Origin: Rhizoclosmatium globosum
Lineage: Eukaryota > Chytridiomycota > Chytridiomycetes > Chytridiales > Chytriomycetaceae
NCBI GenBank assembly: GCA_002104985.1
Contig: MCGO01000075.1
Span: forward strand, 140,187 to 204,186
Length of the DNA stretch: 64,000 bases
Reading direction: 5' to 3'
Shown: positions 11,555-22,768 of the stretch, piece after piece
Layout of the letters: each line of letters opens with the position of its first letter
Numbering within the stretch: position 1 is the stretch's first letter
The notes under the pieces: generated by a model
The model's input: the letters and a program-made list of their open reading frames with translations, nothing else
What the model was told of the DNA's origin: nothing
The model's database searches: none
Made by a program: the position numbers and the translations under genes

Positions 11555-11735
11555 ACTTAATCCAAAATTCGATATCTCAACGATATTTTTCTCTGATTGG
11601 AGATTTATTTCTGAGCTCTGTACACGAAGGGAATACTATAATGGATTGATGGGATTAAGATGCCTTGAGAAAATTTCGAGTTGCAATGGCGGAGGTTTTG
11701 CTTATTTGGAGTGATATATCCGGAGAATGATGTAT
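11555..11735 (+). pseudogene. Decayed 3' fragment of an F-box/ankyrin gene (relic B)
   Basis: Just downstream of ankyrin copy 3, this segment repeats the landmarks of the family's 3' end: ATCTCAACGATATTTTTCTCTGA, then AATTTCGAGTTGCAATGG, then a GGAGTGATATATC block. The same landmarks occur in relic A at 9430-9645, and the two relics are closer to each other in places (GAGCTCTG, TTTCGAGTTGC) than to the intact genes. No open frame remains. Confidence 0.55.
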
Positions 11736-11878
11736 TAAGTCACAATATTGAAGTGGATGTTTTTAATATACTTGGAGATGTATACTTTCTTAATTTATCA
11801 CCTTCAAAAAGCCCTTTGAACAGCCTCGTCGCTTCTTCCAGCGGACGCAGCACCCTTACCTCTTTAGAACTCATCAAT

Positions 11879-12561
11879 ATGTTGAATCTATTCACATCAA
11901 TTCAGCGATGGTACAACGAGCATCCTGCAGTACAATGGCTGGCAGCCTTTGTCAAACAATACGGCATCTCCTTCTTTATTGCGGACCTGATCGTGGGAAC
12001 ATCCACATTCTTAGTATGTCTTATCTTACTACTCATGGCTGGTAAGCATCCGACCAAACCGGCGTACCTGCATACTGTAAGAAAGTTACTAAATTAGATC
12101 ATACAGACGTTCAACCACTACAAATCGCAAACTGGCTACACCTGAAAGAAGACTCAGTCTGGCGAACATGGATCAAAGACTATGGTGTCTTTGCGGCTGC
12201 TTTTGTGATTATGAAGCTTCTGTTTCCGATGAGGCTGGCGTTGGAAATCGTTTTGACTCGGTTGATTCATGGGACTGTGAATCGAAATGTGCAGCCTGTT
12301 TGGGATCGTGTGTGTGGGTTTTGTGGGTGGACTGGGGAGGAGGGGGATGATGAAGGTGGGGAGGGGAGTGGTGAAGGGAGGGAAATGCTGGGGTTGCATA
12401 GTTATAAAGAGATCGTGGAGGATGAAGATCATGTTCTTTTGGCGGGAGAGGCTAGTGAGGATGTGGAGACTCTTGTTGCTACGGAAAGGAATTCATGGAA
12501 TAGTCATGTTGGGAGGGCCAGTTCACCAACGTCAAGGTTTCGACATTCATCACAGGAGTAA
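11879..12561 (+). CDS. DUF1279/FAM210-like membrane protein (copy 1)
   Basis: There are two exons, 11879-12041 and 12107-12561, with a 65-nt intron placed by GT/AG ends, phase and the tandem paralogue, giving 205 residues. After a short N-terminus comes WLAAFVKQYG, a membrane segment (about residues 30-53), the block MADVQPLQIANWL, a KDYG motif and a second hydrophobic segment ending MRLALEIVLTRLI. This layout matches DUF1279, found in FAM210-type proteins of organelle membranes. The tail is acidic (Glu/Asp/Gly-rich). FAM210 proteins are mostly mitochondrial; no clear presequence is visible here. The family call is moderate, because it rests on the YG motifs and helix spacing. Confidence 0.6.
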
Positions 12562-12843
12562 TCTACTTTCGCATTTCTTCAGCGTCTCCTATATTCCCAC
12601 ACAAGTTAAATGTCACGTAACTCATTGTTCAATACACAAAACAATAAGATACCCCATATCTCTGAAAATAAATCTAAAATGTATTCTCTTTATTTCCCTT
12701 ATTTATTTTGAGAAAGTGATACCAGGTTCACACCCTAGCGCCAATAATGGCTGTGTCAGGTGTCAGTCAGGTGCCTCCAGATGTTTTTCTTCTTGACTCA
12801 GAACATTGTTCCATCCTTCACTGTAACCTACCCACGATTTCCA

Positions 12844-13465
12844 ATGATCAAATGGCTCCAACGCAAGTACGAAGAAAGCGAGCTAGCGCAGTGGCTTGCG
12901 GGACTAGTAGCCGAGTACGGACCGGCCTGGGTGGTTTCAGCGCAGATCGTAGGCTGGTTCTGTTTCTTTGTTCTTTGGGCGCTGTTGATTGTTGCTGGTG
13001 AGTCATCGTTTGCTTGGGTGGTTGCTTGGGTGTTTGGGAAGGTTAACGTTGATTCAGATGTGCATCCATCGAGAATCGCTGATTCGTTCCAGTTGGCCGA
13101 TGATTCACTCTGGCGCTATTACATCGATGTCTATGGCGTTCCTGCCGCGGCTTATGTTCTGAATCGTATTATATTTCCGATAAGGATTGCGATGGAGATT
13201 GTGCTGGTGAGGCAGATACATAAGCCTGTGAATGCTGTTCTCGTGTTTGGGGTGTACTTCTGGGACAAGGGAAGGTGTCGATGGAGAGGAGGATGAGGAG
13301 GATGGGGATGTTACAGAGATGGCAGAGTACAAGGGTGTTCCGGAGTCTGATGCTTTGGATGACCAAGATGAGGAAGAAGCGAATGATGATCTGGCTACAT
13401 TATGCGTAAACGATGGAGACTCAATAATAGCGGGTAAAGCCTCAAAAGATTCATCGCGGCATTAG
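12844..13465 (+). CDS. DUF1279/FAM210-like membrane protein (copy 2), frame shift before the acidic tail
   Basis: Exons are 12844-12997 and 13058 onward, with a 60-nt intron at the same position and phase as in copy 1. Because the intron length is a multiple of three, the frame reads through it. The core matches copy 1: WLAGLVAEYG, one membrane segment, VADVHP, a DVYG motif and IRIAMEIVLVRQIHK. In this frame the protein stops at 13296. The acidic tail homologous to copy 1 (GEEDEEDGD, then AGKASKD) is encoded in another frame from about 13240 to 13465. A one-base change near 13240-13260 therefore separates core and tail. The methionine at 12844 is chosen by alignment with copy 1; the longer upstream frame reads like leader sequence. 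Confidence 0.55.
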
Positions 13466-13691
13466 TGTTCAGTCTTTGGAAGCGCTGGGAAGGTGTGACA
13501 CATAATCTGCCACCTGAACTATTATTTATATACCCATCACAATTAAAATCTGCATATGTATCTCGGTATATTCTTAAATCATTCTATGATGATTCTACAG
13601 TCAAACTTAGGAGTGAATGTGTGAAAATGAAATGTAACTTTATTAAAACTTTAAAAATGAAATTGAATTGACTGCGAATTGAAATTCGTAC

Positions 13692-15596
13692 TTAAGCAGG
13701 TACGGATTCAGAATCTGTTGGAGGTTGTGGAACAGTTTCGTCGTCTGTGGCAACGGCTTCTTTAGGAGCTTCTTCTGACTCTTCAATTGGTGCAGGAGCT
13801 TCAGGGGAAACTTCTTCAACTGGTTGCGATGCAGATTCATCAGTTGGTACAGGTTCCTCACTCTTTGGTTCTTCACCTGATGTTTCTGTTGCAACTACTT
13901 CTGGTGACTCCGCGCTTTGTTCTTGAACCGCTTCAGATTCTGCTACTGGTGCAGACTCAGGATCAGCTTGTTCTTCAGAAGAGGGAACTTGCTCTTCTGC
14001 CACAGCTACTTCTTCAGCGGGTGCAGCAGCATCAACACCACCTTCCGTATCAACTTCCTTCGATTCCTCAGCAGGAACAGTTGTCGCACCTCCATCTTCA
14101 CCACCAGCTTCAACAGGTTCCTCAGTCTCCGGCTTATTCAACGTATCACGACTCAACTTCTGACGCGTCTTGAATCCGCGGAACGTTGCTTGGAGTTTCA
14201 CAGCGGCTTCATGTTGTTCTTCAGTTGCTTGGGAAGGATCGAGGAGTTGGTCTGTTGTGTCGTCGGTGTTTGCTTCGCGGGATTCTTCAGCGGGGACAGT
14301 GGCGGCGTCGGTGGAGGGAGGTTCCACGGGATGTGCAGAGTCTTCGGATTCTGGGTTGTTGAGGGTATCGCGGCTGAGTTTTTGACGGGTTTTGTAGCCG
14401 CGGAATGTTGCTTGGAGTTTTACGGCGGCTTCTTTTTGTTCTTCGGTGGCTTGGCTTGGATCGAGAAGGGGTTCTTGAGCGGGGTTTTGGTCTTGGGATT
14501 GGGATTGGGTGGTGGAAGGGTCTTGGGACTCGGCTTTGATTGTGGAGGCGCGTTTTTTGGGGGATGTCAGGTTTTGGAGGGATGTTGAGAGGCGTTGGGC
14601 TAAGTTTGAGAGACTTGTTCGTTTTGAGGATGGAGCTGTTGGGTGTTTTGATGATGGTTGTGCTTGTACAGGCTCTGATTGAGGAGCAGTGGGTTCAACT
14701 TGTTCTGTAGATTCTGGTGCTGCTGCTGAAGAGCTTCCCGATTGCTCAACTTCAGCTGATGCATCTGATGAACCCGATCCACCTTCTCCCCCCGCCACAG
14801 CTTCAGCAGGAGGTTTAACATCCCCACCGACATCTTTCCCAGGAACAACCGCCGTCGCAGCAGCACCAACAGCTTCATTCGCCTCCGCCTTCTTCTTCTC
14901 CTCAATCTCCCTCCAATTCTTGGGCCGACTTATCGCCTCCATCCGCTGCAACTGCTTCTCCGACATAACAAGCCGATGCGTCATCGGCCGCCACTCGCTC
15001 ACCTCCTTCGGGATCCCCGATTCAGGAAACTGGTATACGGGGTACACCACGCGCGGCTTGCTGAGTCGCTCGATCGCGGCTTGGGACGGGGGTGGGTGGT
15101 CTTTTGGCTGGAGTTGGATGGGTTGGGGTGGTGGGGGGATGGGTTTTGGGGTTGCCATGCGGGTGAAGAAGTCTGGGGGTGGTGGGGGTTGGTGGTGGTG
15201 GATGCAGTGTGGGCGGGCGTTGTCGACTTCTTCGACAAAGTGCTTGCATTGGGTGTGTTGCGCGAGGCGGGTGAAGACTGAGCCGTCCGAGCGGGTTGAG
15301 GGTGGGTTTGTGGGGTGCGAGGGGAGGTGCAGGAGGTAGCGGTATTTTTGGTAGCGGGTTTTGAGCTTTTGTTGGAGGATGTGTGGGGATTGGAGGTCCG
15401 TGGGGATGTTTTTGTGGCGGGGTGGGTGTGGGTGGTATTTCTGTTTTGGGGGAAGGCCGGGGGCGTGAGAGAGGGCGTCTGCAGCGGCTTCTTCGCGGGT
15501 GTGGTGATGGGAGGGGCGGCGGATTTTGTGCAGGGCGTGTTGGTGGTGATGGTGGTTATGTTCGTGCAGTTGACGCGTTTTAGTGACTGTTGACAT
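13692..15596 (-). CDS. Large disordered protein with two IQ (calmodulin-binding) motifs
   Basis: An uninterrupted frame of 634 codons. The first 40 residues are His-rich, followed by a Pro-rich region. A folded-looking conserved segment lies at about residues 175-225 (YPVYQFPESGIPKEVSEWRP, RLVMSEKQLQRMEAI). The centre is low in complexity. Two almost identical IQ motifs (EAAVKLQATFRGYKTRQKL and EAAVKLQATFRGFKTRQKL) lie at about residues 390-500, each preceded by LLDPSQATEEQ. The C-terminal 150 residues are Glu/Pro/Ala-rich. IQ motifs bind calmodulin or EF-hand light chains. A cytoskeletal or flagellar role would fit a zoosporic fungus but is only inference. Confidence 0.7.
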   Translation of the reverse strand: MSTVTKTRQLHEHNHHHHQHALHKIRRPSHHHTREEAAADALSHAPGLPPKQKYHPHPPRHKNIPTDLQSPHILQQKLKTRYQKYRYLLHLPSHPTNPPSTRSDGSVFTRLAQHTQCKHFVEEVDNARPHCIHHHQPPPPPDFFTRMATPKPIPPPPQPIQLQPKDHPPPSQAAIERLSKPRVVYPVYQFPESGIPKEVSEWRPMTHRLVMSEKQLQRMEAISRPKNWREIEEKKKAEANEAVGAAATAVVPGKDVGGDVKPPAEAVAGGEGGSGSSDASAEVEQSGSSSAAAPESTEQVEPTAPQSEPVQAQPSSKHPTAPSSKRTSLSNLAQRLSTSLQNLTSPKKRASTIKAESQDPSTTQSQSQDQNPAQEPLLDPSQATEEQKEAAVKLQATFRGYKTRQKLSRDTLNNPESEDSAHPVEPPSTDAATVPAEESREANTDDTTDQLLDPSQATEEQHEAAVKLQATFRGFKTRQKLSRDTLNKPETEEPVEAGGEDGGATTVPAEESKEVDTEGGVDAAAPAEEVAVAEEQVPSSEEQADPESAPVAESEAVQEQSAESPEVVATETSGEEPKSEEPVPTDESASQPVEEVSPEAPAPIEESEEAPKEAVATDDETVPQPPTDSESVPA

Positions 15597-15772
15597 CTTG
15601 TAGTATCTTTTATTAAAGTATAATATTAGTGGCTATGATGTTGACGTAGAGTGAACTTACTCCAGCTCACTAGTTCCCACATAAGGGTTACTAACCCTCA
15701 ACTGAAACAGTTTCCGAAAATGCGACAACTCTTTCTCCCGTTCTAAATATTGCCTAAGTTTCCATCCACTCT

Positions 15773-16180
15773 TTATAGATCGAAACTCAAACCTTTCTGC
15801 AACCGTTGCGACAAGTATTCCAACGGCCAGTGTCGATGAAACTCAAGCCCCTTGAAATCAACCAACGGCCTCAGAATCGGTTGCTTCCGTATCAACAGCG
15901 GGTCTCGCGATGGATCATAGCCGTGGAACTGGTACGCGTGGACATAGGGAATTTGCTTCTGGCTGATCTCGTTTGCGATTTCAGTGGCAATGTCTTGGTC
16001 TATCTGCACTGGTTTTGCTGGTTCTGTTGAGGGTGCTTCGTCTTTGAGGGAGACATGGCGCTCTTGAGTTGGGATCGCGGGAAGCATAGATGTTTGATGG
16101 ATGTTCGCGTTTTTTGTCTGAAGGGGAATGTGATTGGCGTTCTGTGGATTTTCGAGAAGTTCGACAGTTGGGTACATCAT
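15773..16180 (-). CDS. Small hypothetical protein of 135 residues
   Basis: A clean frame of 135 codons with no recognised domain. It has a polar N-terminal half and a conserved-looking C-terminal half rich in aromatic and basic residues (VHAYQFHGYDPSRDP, then LVDFKGLEFHRHWPLEYLSQRLQKGL). There is no signal peptide or membrane segment. It lies upstream of the IQ-motif gene in the same orientation, 176 bp away, and diverges from the cyclin gene to the right. The frame composition is gene-like and there is no competing frame on the other strand, so it is probably real. Function is unknown. Confidence 0.5.
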   Translation of the reverse strand: MMYPTVELLENPQNANHIPLQTKNANIHQTSMLPAIPTQERHVSLKDEAPSTEPAKPVQIDQDIATEIANEISQKQIPYVHAYQFHGYDPSRDPLLIRKQPILRPLVDFKGLEFHRHWPLEYLSQRLQKGLSFDL

Positions 16181-16735
16181 TCTACTTGTTTATTATTCAA
16201 AAAGAGGAAAATGATAGATTGATCTCAACGAACCTTGTATATAATATCGAAAGAATAACATGGGTAACTATTCCACAATAGACGAAGCTTGACGTTTAAA
16301 ATAGTTGTGTCTTCATTCCAAAAGGAGGCTAGATCATATATCCAAGCTTGTTTGACTGCGCTTGGATGACTGGTTCGTTGTCCGCAGCAAGGGGTTGCTG
16401 TGTGTTTCAAGATTCTTGTGGGTGTATTTTCGAATAGGAATGGCTATTCTTTGTTAGCACATTATTTACCGTATATATAATCAAATCAGATCGCATCGCA
16501 CTTTGGTGGCGAATGGTGTTTTTTGGTCCGAAAGCTGTCCAAGCAAAGATAACTGCCTGCCACACACAAAATTCCCACTGCTTTCATCCCCAAAAACCGA
16601 CAAGGGGACGTTCAGCATCCCCTCTTTCAGCATTCATAAAACTCCTTCAACTTAATTCATTCCTTCAGATATACCCTTCCAACCCACACACACTCTGTCT
16701 CACACACACACACACACACACTCAAAGAAACACAA
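16181..16735. promoter_or_regulatory. Divergent intergenic region with TATA-like site and CA microsatellite
   Basis: This spacer separates the small leftward gene from the rightward cyclin gene. It includes a TATA-like CGTATATATAATC near 16471 and a (CA)n tract at about 16699-16720, just before the cyclin start. No coding feature is supported. Confidence 0.4.
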
Positions 16736-17675
16736 ATGAACTTGTTACACACAGCAACCCGACCCACCTCTCCAACCCCACCCCCAAAATACATTCTCCA
16801 ATGCTTACACCTCCTCTGGAACCAAGGCGTCGACCCGCTACAGTATTCCCCAAACTCTCCAACAACACCACCATTGAGTCCGAGCAGCCCCACGTTGAAT
16901 GAAGGGCTGCAAGTGCCGTTGTGGGAACAGCCGCATTTGGTGCATCATGTGGCGCGGTTGATTAGTCCTGCGACTATGACGAGTGAGACTGTGCATCTTG
17001 CGCTGTTGCTGGTTTGTCGGTTGAGGGGGATGAATCGGGGGGAGGGGGTGCGTGTTGGTGCTGAGGTTAGTGTTTTTTGTTTATTTGAAGGGGTTAGATT
17101 TGGGGCTAATGAATTTTAAATTACTATAGCCGCATTTGTTGTCGACTGCTCTGTTGATTGCGTTGAAGGCGTTGGATGATTGGAGGATTGATTCGTCTGC
17201 GTGGGTTGCGTATTCCAAGGTTTCGTTGGAGACGCTGAACGCGATGGAGAGGGAGTTTTTGGGGAAGGTTGGTTGGAAGGTTGGGTGTTCGAGGGAAGAG
17301 TTTCGGGCGTTTGTGTGTGCTTTGGAGGGAATGTTTTTGGGGAGGGATTGTGGTGGGGAAGGGGGTGTGCCGGGTAGTGTTGTGAGGAGGCAGAGGAGTG
17401 TGGGGGTTTGTTTGGGTGGAATGCAACAGCAGCAGCAACAGCAACAGCAGTATAAGAAGGCGACTGGTGTGTATCCGCAGAGTTGTTATGCACCTCCTTT
17501 GCCTATGGCTGGTGGTGGTGGTGTGCAGGTACTGAATCACAAGGGAGGGTTGGACGCGTCTTATCATTCTTCAAGGACGCCGACTGAGAGTACCAAGAAG
17601 GTACGGGCAGTGCATTCACGGTATGCATCGAATCCACAGCTTCCAAGTAGTTCTACTTGGCGGGTGGTTGGTTGA
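16736..17675 (+). CDS. Pho80/PCL-type cyclin (first)
   Basis: There are two exons, 16736-17065 and 17130-17675, with a 64-nt intron and phase 0 at the join, giving 291 residues. The cyclin box is recognisable in the second half: TALLIALKALDDW, WVAYSKVSLETLNAMEREFL and GWKVGCSREEF, which is the order seen in Pho80-like cyclins. These bind and activate a cyclin-dependent kinase such as Pho85 and act in phosphate, glycogen or cell-cycle control; which one applies here is unknown. Before the box is a Pro/Ser/Thr-rich segment. After it comes a Gln tract (about eight residues near 17425-17450) and a disordered tail. A second Pho80-like cyclin lies at 33925-35371. Confidence 0.75.
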
Positions 17676-17808
17676 AACACCCCACGGAGACAGTATGATA
17701 TATATTTAAGTGTAAATAATAAGCAAGCAAGCAAGCGTTCTTTTTCTTCTTCTTCTTCCTTTTCATTCCTGCATAATAAATGACCCATATTTTCAAAGTC
17801 CGAAAAAG

Positions 17809-20800
17809 ATGTTTCGTCCGTCCACGAAGCAACAGTCGCCGTTCGCAACAACAACAACGACAACAACGACACTGAAAGCGACCCGGTCAACACGCTCAGT
17901 CCCACCAAAAGAACCCGACGACGACTCCGAAGAAGCCAAAGAGAATCCAAGCCAGTCTCAGTCTCAATCGCAACGTGTTAGTACACCAACGAGTGCAGTA
18001 CTCGAGTACCTTGCCATCACCCAGCCTGTTCATCCTCTTTCTATCTTTCTATCTATCTATCTATCCATCCATCCTACTTTCAATCAATCCTTTTCTTTCT
18101 GTGGCTGTAGTTTTGACCTGTCCTGCCTCTCTCTCCTAATCTAACCCACCAATCCAACCAACCAACCAATCCAACTAAATCAAATCAAATCAATCCAAAA
18201 AGAGCCAAATGAAGCGGCGTCTCATCAACGACGACGACAACCGACAACGACAACGAATCGGACACCAACGCCAAAAACAACAACGAAATGGACATTGACG
18301 ACGACGACCAAATCGACAACATTCGCCCACCAGCTGCGAAAAAACAAAAGAAGTCCGGTGCTCGTTCAATTAAACTGTCGAAGGAGAAGGTGCTTGCTCT
18401 GCCCGCTTGCACTGGCTCCCTCGAACGTGTCGAGCTTGTTCAATTCATGTGTCACCAGTTCTTTGAGGTACGTGCTAAGTCGTACTACTACTCCTCGTTT
18501 TTTATTTATTGGTAACTCATAATAATTCTACATAGCTCAACTTTAACCCGAAAATTAACTTTGTTATCGGTCATAATGGGTCCGGGAAATCCGCTATTTT
18601 GACGGGGATCATGGTTTGTCTGGGAGGAAAGGCGGGGACTACGGGCCGTGGTTCTAGTGTAAAGAGTTTGGTCATGGAGGGGAAAAGGTTAGTTTATTTG
18701 TTTGAAGAGAGGGATGGGAAGTGAGTGAAGTGAGTGGAGCCAGGTGACAAGAGTTTGGCGAGTCTTTTGAGTGGAGTGCCGGGGCTGTTGGAAATGTGAG
18801 CGCAGCGAACGATCTTCCGCGGAGCGAAGAGAATAATTGGAGGAGAGAGGCGAGCCTTATTCGCGAAGCGAGTTGATTGAATAGATCTTTCAAGAAGTGG
18901 AAGGAAATATGTTCTATTTCAAAAGAGGTGTGAGACTAAAACTCAACGCCCAGTGTCGGCTCTGTCTCTGTCTCGTTGCACAACAAAGGCCCAGACGCGT
19001 ACAAACCCGAAATCTATGGTCAAACAATCATCATTGAGCGTCGACTTTCCAAAGAAGGCGCTGGCGCCTACAAAATCATGGATGCGGATGGACATACGCA
19101 ATCTACTCGAAAACAGGACCTCACGGCCATTCTAGACCATCACTCCATCAGTATCGATAACCCACTGAGTATCCTCACGCAAGACACGTCCCGCCAGTTC
19201 TTGGCCAACAGCACATCCAAAGACAAGTACAGCTTCTTTGCGAAGGGTACACTGCTAGAACCCTTAAGTGAGAGTCACACGTACGCAAATACAAAGTTTG
19301 CGGAAGCAACCGAGTCGTATAAGCAGCGAACTGCGGTGAGTTTCACTCTATTTCTCGCGTGATATATTATGGTTCTCAAAAACAAACAAAACAGCTCCTG
19401 CCAGACATCAAGAAAGAATATGAAGCCGCTCAGTTGCTATGGAACGAAATGAAAAAGTTTGATAATCTGGAAGACGAGATTGCAATGTTGAAGCAGAAGG
19501 TTGCGTGGGCGCATGTAGAAGCAAAGGAGGCGGAAGTCAATTCTGCGGTGCGGAGGTTGCAAAATGCTGAACGAAAGATGGCTGAACGGGCTCAGAGTCT
19601 TGCTTCTGCTGAGGTTTAGGAATTTTGTCAAATATCCTGTGTTTTGAACTCATCTCTCATAACCAACGCAGGAAAAACTTCAACTCCAAGTTGAACGTGA
19701 AGAAACTGTCAAAGAGTTTCTCCAAACAATGGAAGGATCCGCGGAGCCTTTAAACGCGCGGTTTCGTGAAGCTCAGGCGGGAATCCGTGAGATTCAAGAG
19801 CAAGCGTCTACATTCGACGGAAACATTGCGAATGCGAAGCGTTTGATTACGGCCGCGCAACAGACGCGTACGAAAATGATTCAACGTATTGCGGAGGAGA
19901 CTAGAAAGCTTGGTGGTGAAGATCGGGCTGTGAGAGAGCAGAAGCGAGCTCAGATTGAGACGTTGAAGGCGGAGATGGAGGCTGCTGGTGCGGTTATTAC
20001 TCAGGTTCAAATCTTTCGATCGTGTTGAGTGTAACTCTGAACAGTGTTTTTGGATCAGATTTCCCAAAACTTGGAACTCGCCGAAATCGAGAAACAGACT
20101 ATCGAGTCGAAGCTCTCAAACCTACGTGCCACACAAACTCGTCTTCGAACTAGTATCCAAGATGAAGACCGCGCAAAACAGCAGCTCCAGAATTCGTCAT
20201 ATGACCGAGTTGCCGCATACGGACAGAATATGACTCAAGTCCTCAATGCCATTCAGGATATCACCAGACGTGGCGGGTGGGAAGGAAACGAGCCTATTGG
20301 ACCGCTTGGATTGAGTATTCAGCTCAAGAAGCCGGAGTATCGACAGGTGATTGAGAGTGTGCTTGGCGGGCTTTTGAGGAGTTTTGTGGTGGATACGCAG
20401 AGGGACCGAGCGACGCTGAATAGTGTGTTTCAAAGGTTTAATATGTGAGTTTGTGGTGAGGTTAAGAGGAATCTGGTTCTGATTGATTTGTTACAGGCGA
20501 GGGATTAGTGTTCTTAAGCAGGATGGAAGAGAGATTAATGAAGCTTCTGGAATGCCTGATCCTCGATATGAAACCATTATCGTGCGTTGGAGGTAAATCT
20601 TACATTATCGTATGTTTAAAGTTAATATCCCTTGCGTAGATCAAGAACCGTGTCGTAACAAAGCAACTTGTCATCCACCTCCACATTGAAAGACTCGGTC
20701 TTGCTATGACGAACATGGAAGCTGATGAAATGGTCACGTCTGGTGAAGGAGGGCGTGCACCTAGAAACCTGAACTGCGTGTGGACGAAAGATGTAGTTCA

Positions 20801-22487
20801 GATTGGAGGTGCTGGAGGTAGTTTTCAGACAAGTGCCAAGACAATCAAGGCGGGTGGGATGCCGATGTTGGGGGTTGAAGTTGAGCATGAGATTCGGTAC
20901 GTTTTTTGTGGTGTTTTCGGCGTTGGTTGAGTACTTATTGGGTTTGTGCAGACACCGAAAGGAGGTCATTGATCGGTTGAATCAAGAATTGGTTGGTGTG
21001 AATCGCGAGATTGCTCAAGCTGAGCATGAATTGGGGGTTGTCAATGAGAATATCAGGAAGTTGAGGGTATTTGAACTTTTTTTTTCTTGTATTGTGCGTG
21101 TGTGGTATCTGATTATGGTTTTGGATTTTAGAGTGATCGACAACGAAGTGCTCAGGCGACAGGTCGCTGTAATCACGAAATTCAACGGCTTCAGGATTCG
21201 CTTGTTGAGGAAGAGCCTGCTCAGATTGGAGTCTTTGAGGATCAGAAGAAGGTGAGTATTTACAAGTATATCTAAAAGTCTTAATTTTCTGTTCAGCAAG
21301 CGGAGGAGGAAATTGAGGGGCAGGAAATGCAGCTCAAGGGTTTGGAGGAGAGCAAGAGGGCGCTGCTGCAAGAAATGGCTGGGAAACGAGCTGAAGCAAA
21401 TGCTTTGAAGAATGAATTGGACCAGATCGTGGCGAATCGAGAGGCTGAGAGGGTATGATGAGTTTGATTCTGTCGTATTAACTGACGAGTCCTATCTCTA
21501 GCGTAAATTACGTGAAATCCAAGAAGAAAAGATACGTCTTGACCGTCTCAAGCAGGAGATAAATGCAAAACACCAAGAGCTTGTTGATGCCACCAAGCAA
21601 GCAAAAGCGCTCATTACAGAGCTGGAGGATGAAGTCTCTGCAATGAGCGAGACTGCGATGCAAGTCTCTGATGGTGTTCGTGTTGAAACGGAGGGGAAAA
21701 CTGTGGAAGCTTTGGGACAGATTATTAGAACTAAAGAAGCTACGCTGAGGGAAAGTTTGAGACAGTTGAGTTTCCTCAATTTGTTGTTTTCAGTTGTTCT
21801 GATGTGGAGTACAGGCTTGGTTCGCGAGAGCAAATCAGTGCGAATTTACAGGAAAAGAAGCAAACGTATGAAGAAGCCAGAGAGGAGAAAATGAAAGTTG
21901 CACAATTGCTGAAGCTTCTACAAGAATCGATTGACGGACGAATGGATGATTGGAAGCTCTTACAATATAAGATTACAAAGCGAGCCAAGAACTCGTTCAC
22001 AATGCTGATGGACAAGCGCGGATTCAACGCGCAACTCTTGATTGACCATAGCAAATCGGAACTGGATCTCAAAGTTGACGTGCATAACTTGGGACTGTCG
22101 CAAGGAAAGAATAAGGACAAAGATCCAAAGACGCTGTCTGGAGGTGAAAAGAGTTTCAGTACTGTTTGTTTGTTGTTGAGTTTGTGGGAGAGTATGGGTA
22201 ATCCGTTCCGTGCTTTAGATGAGTTTGATGTGTTTATGGTGAGAGTTTTGTTTCAATTATGGTTTCGACTGAATCATGTCGTTTAGGATGCTGTCAATCG
22301 CAAAATCAGTATGCAAAACATGATTCGATATGCTCGAAAGGATGCGATCACGCCTTGTCAGTATATCTTTATCACCCCTCAAGACATGAGTCACGTTCCT
22401 GAATTCAACGCGCCGGATGTCAAGATTCAGAAGTTGAATGATCCTGAACGTGGACAGACAACGCTGAATTTCCCGAGGCAGGATTAA
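17809..22487 (+). CDS. SMC6: SMC6, structural maintenance of chromosomes protein of the SMC5/6 complex
   Basis: The core is complete. Exons deduced: one ending about 18474, then 18536-18687, 18954-19335, 19395-19613, 19672-20004, 20059-20444, 20497-20581, 20640-20896, 20952-21066, 21132-21251, 21297-21452, 21502-21764, 21815-22238 and 22287-22487. All internal phases fit and no frame break is seen. Walker A is GHNGSGKS, followed by CLGGKAGTTGRG typical of SMC6. Next come LHNKGPDAYKPEIYG, a long coiled coil, a hinge with TKQLVIHLHIERLG, the signature LSGGEKSFS and the Walker B region PFRALDEFDVFMD. SMC6 pairs with SMC5 in the nucleus for recombinational repair and replication. The N-terminus is uncertain: it starts either at 17809 with an unresolved first intron, or at 18288. 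The third exon is preceded by an unusually long intron (266 nt). Confidence 0.88.
18040..18200. repeat. Low-complexity CTAT/CCAA tracts in SMC6 5' region
   Basis: A (TCTA)n microsatellite at about 18045-18070 is followed by CATC and CCAA-type tracts. It lies in the first intron or 5' untranslated part of SMC6 and makes the start codon hard to place. Confidence 0.6.
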
Positions 22488-22768
22488 GGAGTGGTTGGGG
22501 GTTTGTTACATAGTTAGGACAGTGTGTGAGCGATACTGAAATCTTTCGCAATTTGAAATAAACCAATGAGTTTTGTTCTTTTTTAAGAATGTTGGTGAAG
22601 ATTAATTTGTGGTCCGAGGAGTGTAGAATTTTTGATCTAACAAAGGAATGTCAATCCTATGAAAGAGATTTGCTGGGAAAGGCACAAAGGAAATTCTTTC
22701 AAAGTCGACACCGTTCTTTATATGAATGATACGAGCAAGTTGCCGGAGGTTTAAGCACGGAGAGAACC

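Noticed and set aside
14689..15339. Rightward ORF of 216 codons opposite the IQ gene
   Set aside because: Low-complexity antisense of the IQ-motif gene; the leftward frame is three times longer and has IQ motifs.
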